Assembly: GCA_037013495.1 (NCBI GenBank)
Contig: CM072808.1
Span: 5,867,319 to 5,931,318, forward strand
Source of the DNA: Hippophae tibetana
Taxonomy: Eukaryota > Streptophyta > Magnoliopsida > Rosales > Elaeagnaceae
Length of the DNA stretch: 64,000 nucleotides
Reading direction: 5' to 3'
The first letter of the stretch is position 1. Every line of letters begins with the position of its first letter. The notes beneath the pieces are model-generated. The model did not search any database. It was given only the letters and a program-made list of their open reading frames with translations, and was not told the DNA's origin. This document shows positions 1-11,884 of the stretch, one piece after another. The translations under genes and the position numbers were made by a program.

Positions 1-640
1 CTCTTATTGAAAAAAATAGAGAAGAGAAAAAAGAAAATGAATGTGGTTCACATTTTCAAAATAGAAAACACATTTGGTAAATATGAGTTACAACTTTCAA
101 CGGAGATGACTTTTGACTGGGGTATCGAAACGAATATTATAATAAATCAAATTAATGCTCGTATCAAAATTAAACAATATGCATTTTCCTCGAAAGGAAA
201 ATCATTTTTGTACATAAATAACATCGTTTACATCACTTATTTACTGTTTAAAGTTTTTGACCCACTATTTTCATTTTACTTACGTCTGGTTTAATTCAAT
301 AGAGCTATAAAGGAGATATTGGTGCCGATCTAGGTTTGTTTTTTTTATATTATCTATCAATCTCTCTTATTGAAAAAATATTGAGTAGAAAAAAAGAACG
401 GAGATGTCGTTAACATTTTCAAAAACAAAAAAACATTTGGTAAATAAGAGTAACAACTTTCAACGGAGATAACGTTTTACTCAGGTATCGAAACGAATTT
501 TATAATTTATTAAATGGATGCTCGTATCAAATTACACAATATGCATTGGTCACGCAAGAAAAAAATCGTTTTTGTACCCAAATAAACATCGTTTACATCA
601 TTTATTTAGTGTTTAAAGATTTTGACGCACCATTTTCATT
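1..640 (+). repeat. Left-edge fragment of the HOR3 array
   Basis: This stretch aligns with 25,519-26,160 and with the copy starting near 30,157. Shared private variants are gagatgacttttgactgggg, ataataaatcaaattaatgc, tttttgacccactattttc and the odd tail ttatattatctatcaatc. It holds an A-type monomer, then a B-type monomer starting at 312. The B monomer switches to a HOR1 Z-type ending (ttcaagagtgc) somewhere between about 630 and 660, so the boundary lies inside a monomer. Confidence 0.9.
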
Positions 641-676
641 TTACTTACTTCCGGTTTAATTCAAGAGTGCTATAAA

Positions 677-1040
677 GGAGATATTGGTGCCGACCTAGGG
701 TTTTCTTTATTTATATTTTCAATCAATCTCTATTATTCAAAAAAAAATAGAGAAGAGAAAAGAAGGGGAATGTTGTTAAAATCTGCAAAATCAAAAACAC
801 ATTTAGTAAATATGAGTTACAACTTTAAACGAAGATAACTTTTGACTGGGGTATCGAAACGAATATTATAATATATCAAATTAAAGCTCGTATCAAATTA
901 AACAATATGCATTTTCCTCGAAAGGAAAATCATTTTTGTACATAAATAACATCGTTTTGCATCACTTATTTAGTATTTAAAGTTTTTGACGCACCATTTT
1001 CATTTTACTTACGTCCAGTTTAATTCAATAGACCTATAAA
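677..1040 (+). repeat. Type X monomer (reference copy)
   Basis: A-like monomer that opens each HOR1 unit. Diagnostic features are gacctagggttttc, ctctattattcaaa, gaaggggaatgttgttaaaa and atctgcaaaatc. Its distal half has the A-type dyad tttcctcgaaaggaaa and the variant tgtacataaataac. The usual length is 363 bp. Confidence 0.9.
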
Positions 1041-1401
1041 GGAGATATTGGTGCCGATTTAGGTTTGTTTTTTTATATTTTATATCAATCTCTCTTATTG
1101 AAAAAATATTGAGTAGAAAAAAAGAACGTAGATTTTGTTCACATTTTCAAGAACAAAAAACATTTGGTAAAAAAGAGTAACAACTTTCAACGGAGATAAG
1201 TTTTTACTCGGGTATCGAAACGAATATTATAATTTATGAAATGGAAGCTCGTATCAAATTACACAATTTGCATTGGTCTCGCAAAAAAAAGTCGTTTTTG
1301 TACCCAAATAACATCGTTTACATCACTTATTTAGTGTTTAAAGATTTTGACGCACCATTTTCATTTTACTTACTTCCGGTTTAATTCAAGAGAGCTATAA
1401 A
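1041..1401 (+). repeat. Type Y monomer (reference copy)
   Basis: B-like monomer, second in each HOR1 unit. Diagnostic features are gccgatttagg, ttttatatcaatctc, gaacgtagattttgttc, agtttttactcgggtatcg and gcaaaaaaaagtcg. Length is 361 bp. It ends with ttcaagagagc. Confidence 0.9.
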
Positions 1402-1760
1402 GGAGATATTGGTGCCGACCTAGGTTTGTTTGTTTATATTTTCAATCAATCTCTCTTTTTGAAAAAAATAGAGAAGAGAAAAAGAAAATGAATGTTGTTC
1501 ACATTTTCAAAATAAAAAACACAATTGGTAAATATCAGTTACAACTTTCAACGGAGATAACTTTTGACTCGGGTATCGAAACGAATATTATAATATATCC
1601 AATTAAAGCTCTTATCAAATTAAACAATATGCATTTTCCTCGAAAGGAAAATCATTTTTGTACCCAAATAACATCGTTTAAATCACTTATTTACTGTTTA
1701 CATTTTTGACGCACCATTTTCATTTTACTTACTTCCGGTTTAATTCAATAGAGCTATAAA
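1402..1760 (+). repeat. Type A monomer (HOR1 reference copy)
   Basis: Length is 359 bp. It starts gccgacctagg, so it holds an AvrII-type CCTAGG site that most B-like monomers lack. It has aatagagaagagaaaaag, gaaaatgaatgttgttcac and aattggtaaatatcag. Near its middle is a perfect dyad, attttcc (1633-1639), loop tcgaaa, ggaaaat (1646-1652). One frame from the ATG at 1488 stays open to 1709, but see the rejected items. Confidence 0.9.
1633..1652 (+). other. 7-bp dyad of A-type monomers (representative)
   Basis: attttcc, a 6-base loop tcgaaa, then ggaaaat: a perfect inverted repeat at the middle of the A monomer. It recurs in most A-like copies, including X. B-like copies have gcattggtctcgcaag or gcattggtcacgcaag there and lack it. 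It is weakened in d (ctcgaaataaaaatc) and c types (ctcgaaagggaaatc). Confidence 0.8.
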
Positions 1761-2122
1761 GGAGATATTGGTGCCGATCTAGGTTTGTTTTTTTATATTT
1801 TCAATCAATCTCTCTTATTGAAAAAATATTGAGTAGAAAAAAAGAACCTAGATTTTGTTCACATTTTCAAGAACAAAAAACATTTGGTAAAAAAGAGTAA
1901 CAACTTTCAACGGAGATAAGTTTTTACTCGGGTAGCGAAACGAATATTATAATTTATGAAATGGAAGCTCGTATCAAATTACACAATTTGCATTGGTCTC
2001 GCAAAAAACAAGTCGTTTTTGTACCCAAATAACATCGTTTACATCACTTATTTAGTGTTTAAAGATTTTGACGCACCATTTTCATTTTACTTACTTCCGG
2101 TTTAATTCAATAGAGCTATAAA
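1761..2122 (+). repeat. Type C monomer (reference copy)
   Basis: B-like monomer of 362 bp, the variable module of HOR1. Diagnostic features are ttcaagaacaaaaaacattt, ggtaaaaaagag, agtttttactcgggtagcg (where most monomers read gtatcg) and gcaaaaaacaagtcg. It occurs 1-4 times in direct tandem per unit. Confidence 0.9.
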
Positions 2123-2484
2123 GGAGATATTGGTGCCGATCTAGGTTTGTTTTTTTATATTTTCAATCAATCTCTCTTATTGAAAAAATATTGAGTAGAA
2201 AAAAAGAACGTAGATTTTGTTCACATTTTCAAGAACAAAAAACATTTGGTAAAAAAGAGTAACAACTTTCAACGGAGATAAATATTTACTCGGGTATCGA
2301 AACGAATATTATAATTTATTAAATGGAAGCTCGTATCAAATTACACAATATGCATTGGTCTCGCAAGAAAAAAATCGTTTTTGTACCCAAATAACATCGT
2401 TTACATCACTTATTTAGTGTTTAAATATTTTGACGCACCATTTTCATTTTACTTACTTCCGGTTTAATTCAAGAGTGCTATAAA
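2123..2484 (+). repeat. Type Z monomer (reference copy)
   Basis: B-like monomer closing each HOR1 unit, 362 bp. Its proximal part is C-like. It is marked by gagataaatatttactcgg, gtgtttaaatattttgacgc and the ending ttcaagagtgc. It is always followed by an X monomer in HOR1. Confidence 0.9.
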
Positions 2485-5015
2485 GGAGATATTGGTGCCG
2501 ACCTAGGGTTTTCTTTATTTATATTTTCAATCAATCTCTATTATTCAAAAAAAAATAGAGAAGAGAAAAGAAGGGGAATGTTGTTAAAATCTGCAAAATC
2601 AAAAACACATTTGGTAAATATGAGTTACAACTTTAAACGGAGATAACTTTTGACTGGGGTATCGAAACGAATATTATAATATATCAAATTAAAGCTCGTA
2701 TCAAATTAAACAATATGCATTTTCCTCGAAAGGAAAATCATTTTTGTACATAAATAACATCGTTTACATCACTTTTTTTGTATTTAAAGTTTTTGACGCA
2801 CCATTTTCATTTTACTTATGTCCAGTTTAATTCAATAGACCTATAAAGGAGATATTGGTGCCGATTTAGGTTTGTTTTTTTATATTTTATATCAATCTCT
2901 CTTATTGAAAAAATATTGAGTAGAAAAAAAGAACGTAGATTTTGTTCACATTTTCAAGAACAAAAAACATTTGGTAAAAAAGAGTAACAACTTTCAACGG
3001 AGATAAGTTTTTACTCGGGTATCGAAACGAATATTATAATTTATGAAATGGAAGCTCGTATCAAATTACACAATTTGCATTGGTCTCGCAAAAAAAAGTC
3101 GTTTTTGTACCCAAATAACATCGTTTACATCACTTATTTAGTGTTTAAAGATTTTGACGCACCATTTTCATTTTACTTACTACCGGTTTAATTCAAGAGA
3201 GCTATAAAGGAGATATTGGTGCCGACCTAGGTTTGTTTGTTTATATTTTCAATCAATCTCTCTTATTGAAAAAAATAGAGAAGAGAAAAAGAAAATGAAT
3301 GTTGTTCACATTTTCAAAATAAAAAACACAATTGGTAAATATCAGTTACAACTTTCAACGGAGATAACTTTTTACTCGGGTATCGAAACGAATATTATAA
3401 TATATCCAATTAAAGCTCTTATCAAATTAAACAATATGCATTTTCCTCGAAAGGAAAATCATTTTTGTACCCAAATAACATCGTTTACATCACTTATTTA
3501 CTGTTTAAATTTTTGACGCACCATTTTCATTTTACTTACTTCCGGTTTAATTCAATAGAGCTATAAAGGAGATATTGGTGCCGATCTAGGTTTGTTTTTT
3601 TATATTTTCAATCAATCTCTCTTATTGAAAAAATATTGAGTAGAAAAAAAGAACCTAGATTTTGTTCACATTTTCAAGAACAAAAAACATTTGGTAAAAA
3701 AGAGTAACAACTTTCAACGGAGATAAGTTTTTACTCGGGTAGCGAAACGAATATTATAATTTATGAAATGGAAGCTCGTATCAAATTACACAATTTGCAT
3801 TGGTCTCGCAAAAAACAAGTCGTTTTTGTACCCAAATAACATCGTTTACATCACTTATTTAGTGTTTAAAGATTTTGACGCACCATTTTCATTTTACTTA
3901 CTTCCGGTTTAATTCAATAGAGCTATAAAGGAGATATTGGTGCCGATCTAGGTTTGTTTTTTTATATTTTCAATCAATCTCTCTTATTGAAAAAATATTG
4001 AGTAGAAAAAAAGAACGTAGATTTTGTTCACATTTTCAAGAACAAAAAACATTTGGTAAAAAAGAGTAACAACTTTCAACGGAGATAAGTTTTTACTCGG
4101 GTAGCGAAACGAATATTATAATTTATGAAATGGAAGCTCGTATCAAATTACACAATTTGCATTGGTCTCGCAAAAAACAAGTCGTTTTTGTACCCAAATA
4201 ACATCGTTTACATCACTTATTTAGTGTTTAAAGATTTTGACGCACCATTTTCATTTTACTTACTTCCGGTTTAATTCAATAGAGCTATAAAGGAGATATT
4301 GGTGCCGATCTAGGTTTGTTTTTTTATATTTTCAATCAATCTCTCTTATTGAAAAAATATTGAGTAGAAAAAAAGAACGTAGATTTTGTTCACATTTTCA
4401 AGAACAAAAAACATTTGGTAAAAAAGAGTAACAACTTTCAACGGAGATAAGTTTTTACTCGGGTAGCGAAACGAATATTATAATTTATGAAATGGAAGCT
4501 CGTATCAAATTACACAATTTGCATTGGTCTCGCAAAAAACAAGTCGTTTTTGTACCCAAATAACATCGTTTACATCACTTATTTAGTGTTTAAAGATTTT
4601 GACGCACCATTTTCATTTTACTTACTTCCGGTTTAATTCAATAGAGCTATAAAGGAGATATTGGTGCCGATCTAGGTTTGTTTTTTTATATTTTCAATCA
4701 ATCTCTCTTATTGAAAAAATATTGAGTAGAAAAAAAGAACGTAGATTTTGTTCACATTTTCAAGAACAAAAAACATTTGGTAAAAAAGAGTAACAACTTT
4801 CAACGGAGATAAATATTTACTCGGGTATCGAAACGAATATTATAATTTATTAAATGGAAGCTCGTATCAAATTACACAATTTGCATTGGTCTCGCAAGAA
4901 AAAAATCGTTTTTGTACCCAAATAACATCGTTTACATCACTTATTTAGTGTTTAAATATTTTGACGCACCATTTTCATTTTACTTACTTCCGGTTTAATT
5001 CAAGAGTGCTATAAA
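2485..5015 (+). repeat. HOR1 unit 2 (7-mer, three C monomers)
   Basis: Monomers: X 2485, Y 2848, A 3209, C 3568, 3930 and 4292, Z 4654. The first C reads gaacctagat, the other two gaacgtagat. The X copy has the private variant catcactttttttg and the Y copy has ttactaccgg. Both recur in unit 4, 4,338 bp later. Confidence 0.93.
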
Positions 5016-6822
5016 GGAGATATTGGTGCCGACCTAGGGTTTTCTTTATTTATATTTTCAATCAATCTCTATTATTCAAAAAAAAATAGAGAAGAGAAAA
5101 GAAGGGGAATGTTGTTAAAATCTGCAAAATCAAAAACACATTTGGTAAATATGAGTTACAACTTTAAACGGAGATAACTTTTGACTGGGGTATCGAAACG
5201 AATATTATAATATATCAAATTAAAGCTCGTATCAAATTAAACAATATGCATTTTCCTCGAAAGGAAAATCATTTTTGTACATAAATAACATCGTTTACAT
5301 CACTTATTTAGTATTTAAAGTTTTTGACGCACCATTTTCATTTTACTTATGTCCAGTTTAATTCAATAGACCTATAAAGGAGATATTGGTGCCGATTTAG
5401 GTTTGTTTTTTTATATTTTATATCAATCTCTCTTATTGAAAAAATATTGAGTAGAAAAAAAGAACGTAGATTTTGTTCACATTTTCAAGAACAAAAAACA
5501 TTTGGTAAAAAAGAGTAACAACTTTCAACGGAGATAAGTTTTTACTCGGGTATCGAAACGAATATTATAATTTATGAAATGGAAGCTCGTATCAAATTAC
5601 ACAATTTGCATTGGTCTCGCAAAAAAAAGTCGTTTTTGTACCCAAATAACATCGTTTACATCACTTATTTAGTGTTTAAAGATTTTGACGCACCATTTTC
5701 ATTTTACTTACTTCCGGTTTAATTCAAGAGAGCTATAAAGGAGATATTGGTGCCGACCTAGGTTTGTTTGTTTATATTTTCAATCAATCTCTCTTTTTGA
5801 AAAAAATAGAGAAGAGAAAAAGAAAATGAATGTTGTTCACATTTTCAAAATAAAAAACACAATTGGTAAATATCAGTTACAACTTTCAACGGAGATAACT
5901 TTTGACTCGGGTATCGAAACGAATATTATAATATATCCAATTAAAGCTCTTATCAAATTAAACAATATGCATTTTCCTCGAAAGGAAAATCATTTTTGTA
6001 CCCAAATAACATCGTTTAAATCACTTATTTACTGTTTACATTTTTGACGCACCATTTTCATTTTACTTACTTCCGGTTTAATTCAATAGAGCTATAAAGG
6101 AGATATTGGTGCCGATCTAGGTTTGTTTTTTTATATTTTCAATCAATCTCTCTTATTGAAAAAATATTGAGTAGAAAAAAAGAACCTAGATTTTGTTCAC
6201 ATTTTCAAGAACAAAAAACATTTGGTAAAAAAGAGTAACAACTTTCAACGGAGATAAGTTTTTACTCGGGTAGCGAAACGAATATTATAATTTATGAAAT
6301 GGAAGCTCGTATCAAATTACACAATTTGCATTGGTCTCGCAAAAAACAAGTCGTTTTTGTACCCAAATAACATCGTTTACATCACTTATTTAGTGTTTAA
6401 AGATTTTGACGCACCATTTTCATTTTACTTACTTCCGGTTTAATTCAATAGAGCTATAAAGGAGATATTGGTGCCGATCTAGGTTTGTTTTTTTATATTT
6501 TCAATCAATCTCTCTTATTGAAAAAATATTGAGTAGAAAAAAAGAACGTAGATTTTGTTCACATTTTCAAGAACAAAAAACATTTGGTAAAAAAGAGTAA
6601 CAACTTTCAACGGAGATAAATATTTACTCGGGTATCGAAACGAATATTATAATTTATTAAATGGAAGCTCGTATCAAATTACACAATATGCATTGGTCTC
6701 GCAAGAAAAAAATCGTTTTTGTACCCAAATAACATCGTTTACATCACTTATTTAGTGTTTAAATATTTTGACGCACCATTTTCATTTTACTTACTTCCGG
6801 TTTAATTCAAGAGTGCTATAAA
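5016..6822 (+). repeat. HOR1 unit 3 (5-mer, one C monomer)
   Basis: Monomers: X 5016, Y 5379, A 5740, C 6099, Z 6461. It is nearly identical to unit 1 at an offset of 4,338 bp and shares ctctctttttg, tcgtttaaatcac, tgtttacatttttg and gaacctagat. It therefore descends from a duplication that covered units 1 and 2 together. Confidence 0.93.
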
Positions 6823-9715
6823 GGAGATATTGGTGCCGACCTAGGGTTTTCTTTATTTATATTTTCAATCAATCTCTATTATTCAAAAAAAAATAGAGAA
6901 GAGAAAAGAAGGGGAATGTTGTTAAAATCTGCAAAATCAAAAACACATTTGGTAAATATGAGTTACAACTTTAAACGGAGATAACTTTTGACTGGGGTAT
7001 CGAAACGAATATTATAATATATCAAATTAAAGCTCGTATCAAATTAAACAATATGCATTTTCCTCGAAAGGAAAATCATTTTTGTACATAAATAACATCG
7101 TTTACATCACTTTTTTTGTATTTAAAGTTTTTGACGCACCATTTTCATTTTACTTATGTCCAGTTTAATTCAATAGACCTATAAAGGAGATATTGGTGCC
7201 GATTTAGGTTTGTTTTTTTATATTTTATATCAATCTCTCTTATTGAAAAAATATTGAGTAGAAAAAAAGAACGTAGATTTTGTTCACATTTTCAAGAACA
7301 AAAAACATTTGGTAAAAAAGAGTAACAACTTTCAACGGAGATAAGTTTTTACTCGGGTATCGAAACGAATATTATAATTTATGAAATGGAAGCTCGTATC
7401 AAATTACACAATTTGCATTGGTCTCGCAAAAAAAAGTCGTTTTTGTACCCAAATAACATCGTTTACATCACTTATTTAGTGTTTAAAGATTTTGACCCAC
7501 CATTTTCATTTTACTTACTACCGGTTTAATTCAAGAGAGCTATAAAGGAGATATTGGTGCCGACCTAGGTTTGTTTGTTTATATTTTCAATCAATCTCTC
7601 TTATTGAAAAAAATAGAGAAGAGAAAAAGAAAATGAATGTTGTTCACATTTTCAAAATAAAAAACACAATTGGTAAATATCAGTTACAACTTTCAACGGA
7701 GATAACTTTTTACTCGGGTATCGAAACGAATATTATAATATATCCAATTAAAGCTCTTATCAAATTAAACAATATGCATTTTCCTCGAAAGGAAAATCAT
7801 TTTTGTACCCAAATAACATCGTTTACATCACTTATTTACTGTTTAAATTTTTGACGCACCATTTTCATTTTACTTACTTCCGGTTTAATTCAATAGAGCT
7901 ATAAAGGAGATATTGGTGCCGATCTAGGTTTGTTTTTTTATATTTTCAATCAATCTCTCTTATTGAAAAAATATTGAGTAGAAAAAAAGAACCTAGATTT
8001 TGTTCACATTTTCAAGAACAAAAAACATTTGGTAAAAAAGAGTAACAACTTTCAACGGAGATAAGTTTTTACTCGGGTAGCGAAACGAATATTATAATTT
8101 ATGAAATGGAAGCTCGTATCAAATTACACAATTTGCATTGGTCTCGCAAAAAACAAGTCGTTTTTGTACCCAAATAACATCGTTTACATCACTTATTTAG
8201 TGTTTAAAGATTTTGACGCACCATTTTCATTTTACTTACTTCCGGTTTAATTCAATAGAGCTATAAAGGAGATATTGGTGCCGATCTAGGTTTGTTTTTT
8301 TATATTTTCAATCAATCTCTCTTATTGAAAAAATATTGAGTAGAAAAAAAGAACGTAGATTTTGTTCACATTTTCAAGAACAAAAAACATTTGGTAAAAA
8401 AGAGTAACAACTTTCAACGGAGATAAGTTTTTACTCGGGTAGCGAAACGAATATTATAATTTATGAAATGGAAGCTCGTATCAAATTACACAATTTGCAT
8501 TGGTCTCGCAAAAAACAAGTCGTTTTTGTACCCAAATAACATCGTTTACATCACTTATTTAGTGTTTAAAGATTTTGACGCACCATTTTCATTTTACTTA
8601 CTTCCGGTTTAATTCAATAGAGCTATAAAGGAGATATTGGTGCCGATCTAGGTTTGTTTTTTTATATTTTCAATCAATCTCTCTTATTGAAAAAATATTG
8701 AGTAGAAAAAAAGAACGTAGATTTTGTTCACATTTTCAAGAACAAAAAACATTTGGTAAAAAAGAGTAACAACTTTCAACGGAGATAAGTTTTTACTCGG
8801 GTAGCGAAACGAATATTATAATTTATGAAATGGAAGCTCGTATCAAATTACACAATTTGCATTGGTCTCGCAAAAAACAAGTCGTTTTTGTACCCAAATA
8901 ACATCGTTTACATCACTTATTTAGTGTTTAAAGATTTTGACGCACCATTTTCATTTTACTTACTTCCGGTTTAATTCAATAGAGCTATAAAGGAGATATT
9001 GGTGCCGATCTAGGTTTGTTTTTTTATATTTTCAATCAATCTCTCTTATTGAAAAAATATTGAGTAGAAAAAAAGAACGTAGATTTTGTTCACATTTTCA
9101 AGAACAAAAAACATTTGGTAAAAAAGAGTAACAACTTTCAACGGAGATAAGTTTTTACTCGGGTAGCGAAACGAATATTATAATTTATGAAATGGAAGCT
9201 CGTATCAAATTACACAATTTGCATTGGTCTCGCAAAAAACAAGTCGTTTTTGTACCCAAATAACATCGTTTACATCACTTATTTAGTGTTTAAAGATTTT
9301 GACGCACCATTTTCATTTTACTTACTTCCGGTTTAATTCAATAGAGCTATAAAGGAGATATTGGTGCCGATCTAGGTTTGTTTTTTTATATTTTCAATCA
9401 ATCTCTCTTATTGAAAAAATATTGAGTAGAAAAAAAGAACGTAGATTTTGTTCACATTTTCAAGAACAAAAAACATTTGGTAAAAAAGAGTAACAACTTT
9501 CAACGGGGATAAATATTTACTCGGGTATCGAAACGAATATTATAATTTATTAAATGGAAGCTCGTATCAAATTACACAATTTGCATTGGTCTCGCAAGAA
9601 AAAAATCGTTTTTGTACCCAAATAACATCGTTTACATCACTTATTTAGTGTTTAAATATTTTGACGCACCATTTTCATTTTACTTACTTCCGGTTTAATT
9701 CAAGAGTGCTATAAA
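6823..9715 (+). repeat. HOR1 unit 4 (8-mer, four C monomers)
   Basis: Monomers: X 6823, Y 7186, A 7547, C 7906, 8268, 8630 and 8992, Z 9354. It matches unit 2 at 4,338 bp offset until the C run, where it has one C more, so the following offset is 4,700 bp. Private changes include tttgacccaccat near 7,497 and caacggggataa near 9,505. Confidence 0.93.
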
Positions 9716-11884
9716 GGAGATATTGGTGCCGACCTAGGGTTTTCTTTATTTATATTTTCAATCAATCTCTATTATTCAAAAAAAAATAGAGAAGAGAAAA
9801 GAAGGGGAATGTTGTTAAAATCTGCAAAATCAAAAACACATTTGGTAAATATGAGTTACAACTTTAAACGGAGATAACTTTTGACTGGGGTATCGAAACG
9901 AATATTATAATATATCAAATTAAAGCTCGTATCAAATTAAACAATATGCATTTTCCTCGAAAGGAAAATCATTTTTGTACATAAATAACATCGTTTACAT
10001 CACTTATTTAGTATTTAAAGTTTTTGACGCACCATTTTCATTTTACTTATGTCCAGTTTAATTCAATAGACCTATAAAGGAGATATTGGTGCCGATTTAG
10101 GTTTGTTTTTTTATATTTTATATCAATCTCTCTTATTGAAAAAATATTGAGTAGAAAAAAAGAACGTAGATTTTGTTCACATTTTCAAGAACAAAAAACA
10201 TTTGGTAAAAAAGAGTAACAACTTTCAACGGAGATAAGTTTTTACTCGGGTATCGAAACGAATATTATAATTTATGAAATGGAAGCTCGTATCAAATTAC
10301 ACAATTTGCATTGGTCTCGCAAAAAAAAGTCGTTTTTGTACCCAAATAACATCGTTTACATCACTTATTTAGTGTTTAAAGATTTTGACGCACCATTTTC
10401 ATTTTACTTACTTCCGGTTTAATTCAAGAGAGCTATAAAGGAGATATTGGTGCCGACCTAGGTTTGTTTGTTTATATTTTAAATCAATCTCTCTTATTGA
10501 AAAAAATAGAGAAGAGAAAAAGAAAATGAATGTTGTTCACATTTTCAAAATAAAAAACACAATTGGTAAATATCAGTTACAACTTTCAACGGAGATAACT
10601 TTTTACTCGGGTATCGAAACGAATATTATAATATATCCAATTAAAGCTCTTATCAAATTAAACAATATGCATTTTCCTCGAAAGGAAAATCATTTTTGTA
10701 CCCAAATAACATCGTTTACATCACTTATTTACTGTTTAAATTTTTGACGCACCATTTTCATTTTACTTACTTCCGGTTTAATTCAATAGAGCTATAAAGG
10801 AGATATTGGTGCCGATCTAGGTTTGTTTTTTTATATTTTCAATCAATCTCTCTTATTGAAAAAATATTGAGTAGAAAAAAAGAACGTAGATTTTGTTCAC
10901 ATTTTCAAGAACAAAAAACATTTGGTAAAAAAGAGTAACAACTTTCAACGGAGATAAGTTTTTACTCGGGTAGCGAAACGAATATTATAATTTATGAAAT
11001 GGAAGCTCGTATCAAATTACACAATTTGCATTGGTCTCGCAAAAAACAAGTCGTTTTTGTACCCAAATAACATCGTTTACATCACTTATTTAGTGTTTAA
11101 AGATTTTGACGCACCATTTTCATTTTACTTACTTCCGGTTTAATTCAATAGAGCTATAAAGGAGATATTGGTGCCGATCTAGGTTTGTTTTTTTATATTT
11201 TCAATCAATCTCTCTTATTGAAAAAATATTGAGTAGAAAAAAAGAACGTAGATTTTGTTCACATTTTCAAGAACAAAAAACATTTGGTAAAAAAGAGTAA
11301 CAACTTTCAACGGAGATAAGTTTTTACTCGGGTAGCGAAACGAATATTATAATTTATGAAATGGAAGCTCGTATCAAATTACACAATTTGCATTGGTCTC
11401 GCAAAAAACAAGTCGTTTTTGTACCCAAATAACATCGTTTACATCACTTATTTAGTGTTTAAAGATTTTGACGCACCATTTTCATTTTACTTACTTCCGG
11501 TTTAATTCAATAGAGCTATAAAGGAGATATTGGTGCCGATCTAGGTTTGTTTTTTTATATTTTCAATCAATCTCTCTTATTGAAAAAATATTGAGTAGAA
11601 AAAAAGAACGTAGATTTTGTTCACATTTTCAAGAACAAAAAACATTTGGTAAAAAAGAGTAACAACTTTCAACGGAGATAAATATTTACTCGGGTATCGA
11701 AACGAATATTATAATTTATTAAATGGAAGCTCGTATCAAATTACACAATATGCATTGGTCTCGCAAGAAAAAAATCGTTTTTGTACCCAAATAACATCGT
11801 TTACATCACTTATTTAGTGTTTAAATATTTTGACGCACCATTTTCATTTTACTTACTTCCGGTTTAATTCAAGAGTGCTATAAA
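9716..11884 (+). repeat. HOR1 unit 5 (6-mer, two C monomers)
   Basis: Monomers: X 9716, Y 10079, A 10440, C 10799 and 11161, Z 11523. The A copy has the private variant atattttaaatcaatc, shared only with unit 6. Both C copies read gaacgtagat, unlike the first C of units 1-4. Confidence 0.92.

Larger units (their letters stand above)
677..2484 (+). repeat. HOR1 unit 1 (5-mer, one C monomer)
   Basis: Monomers: X 677, Y 1041, A 1402, C 1761, Z 2123. The X copy is one base longer than the others because of atcgttttgcatc near 951. The A copy carries the private variants ctctctttttg and tcgtttaaatcac, and the C copy reads gaacctagat. These same variants recur exactly 4,338 bp later in unit 3. Confidence 0.93.

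Noticed and set aside
312..330. Bacterial-type ribosome binding site aaaggagatatt before a start codon
   Set aside because: It resembles a Shine-Dalgarno sequence and recurs every ~361 bp, but it is the satellite anchor and is not followed by an open frame at proper spacing.
300..340. Retrotransposon primer-binding-site resemblance of ttggtgccgatctagg
   Set aside because: It loosely recalls tggcgccg-type sites, but there is no LTR end, polypurine tract or element body. It is simply the conserved monomer anchor.
390..450. Phased A-tracts giving curved DNA
   Set aside because: Runs of 5-7 A occur in the proximal part of B monomers, but the spacing does not follow a clear 10-11-bp period, so I do not claim curvature.
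1540..1600. Pol III B-box-like ggtatcgaaac as an internal promoter or tRNA relic
   Set aside because: It needs an extra base relative to the B-box consensus. No A box, cloverleaf or suitably placed terminator was found.
1402..1760. CENP-B-box-like motif around tactcgggtatcgaaacgaa
   Set aside because: Neither strand fits the NTTCGNNNNANNCGGGN pattern. The reverse strand has attcg followed by the wrong spacing and ACCCG instead of CGGG.
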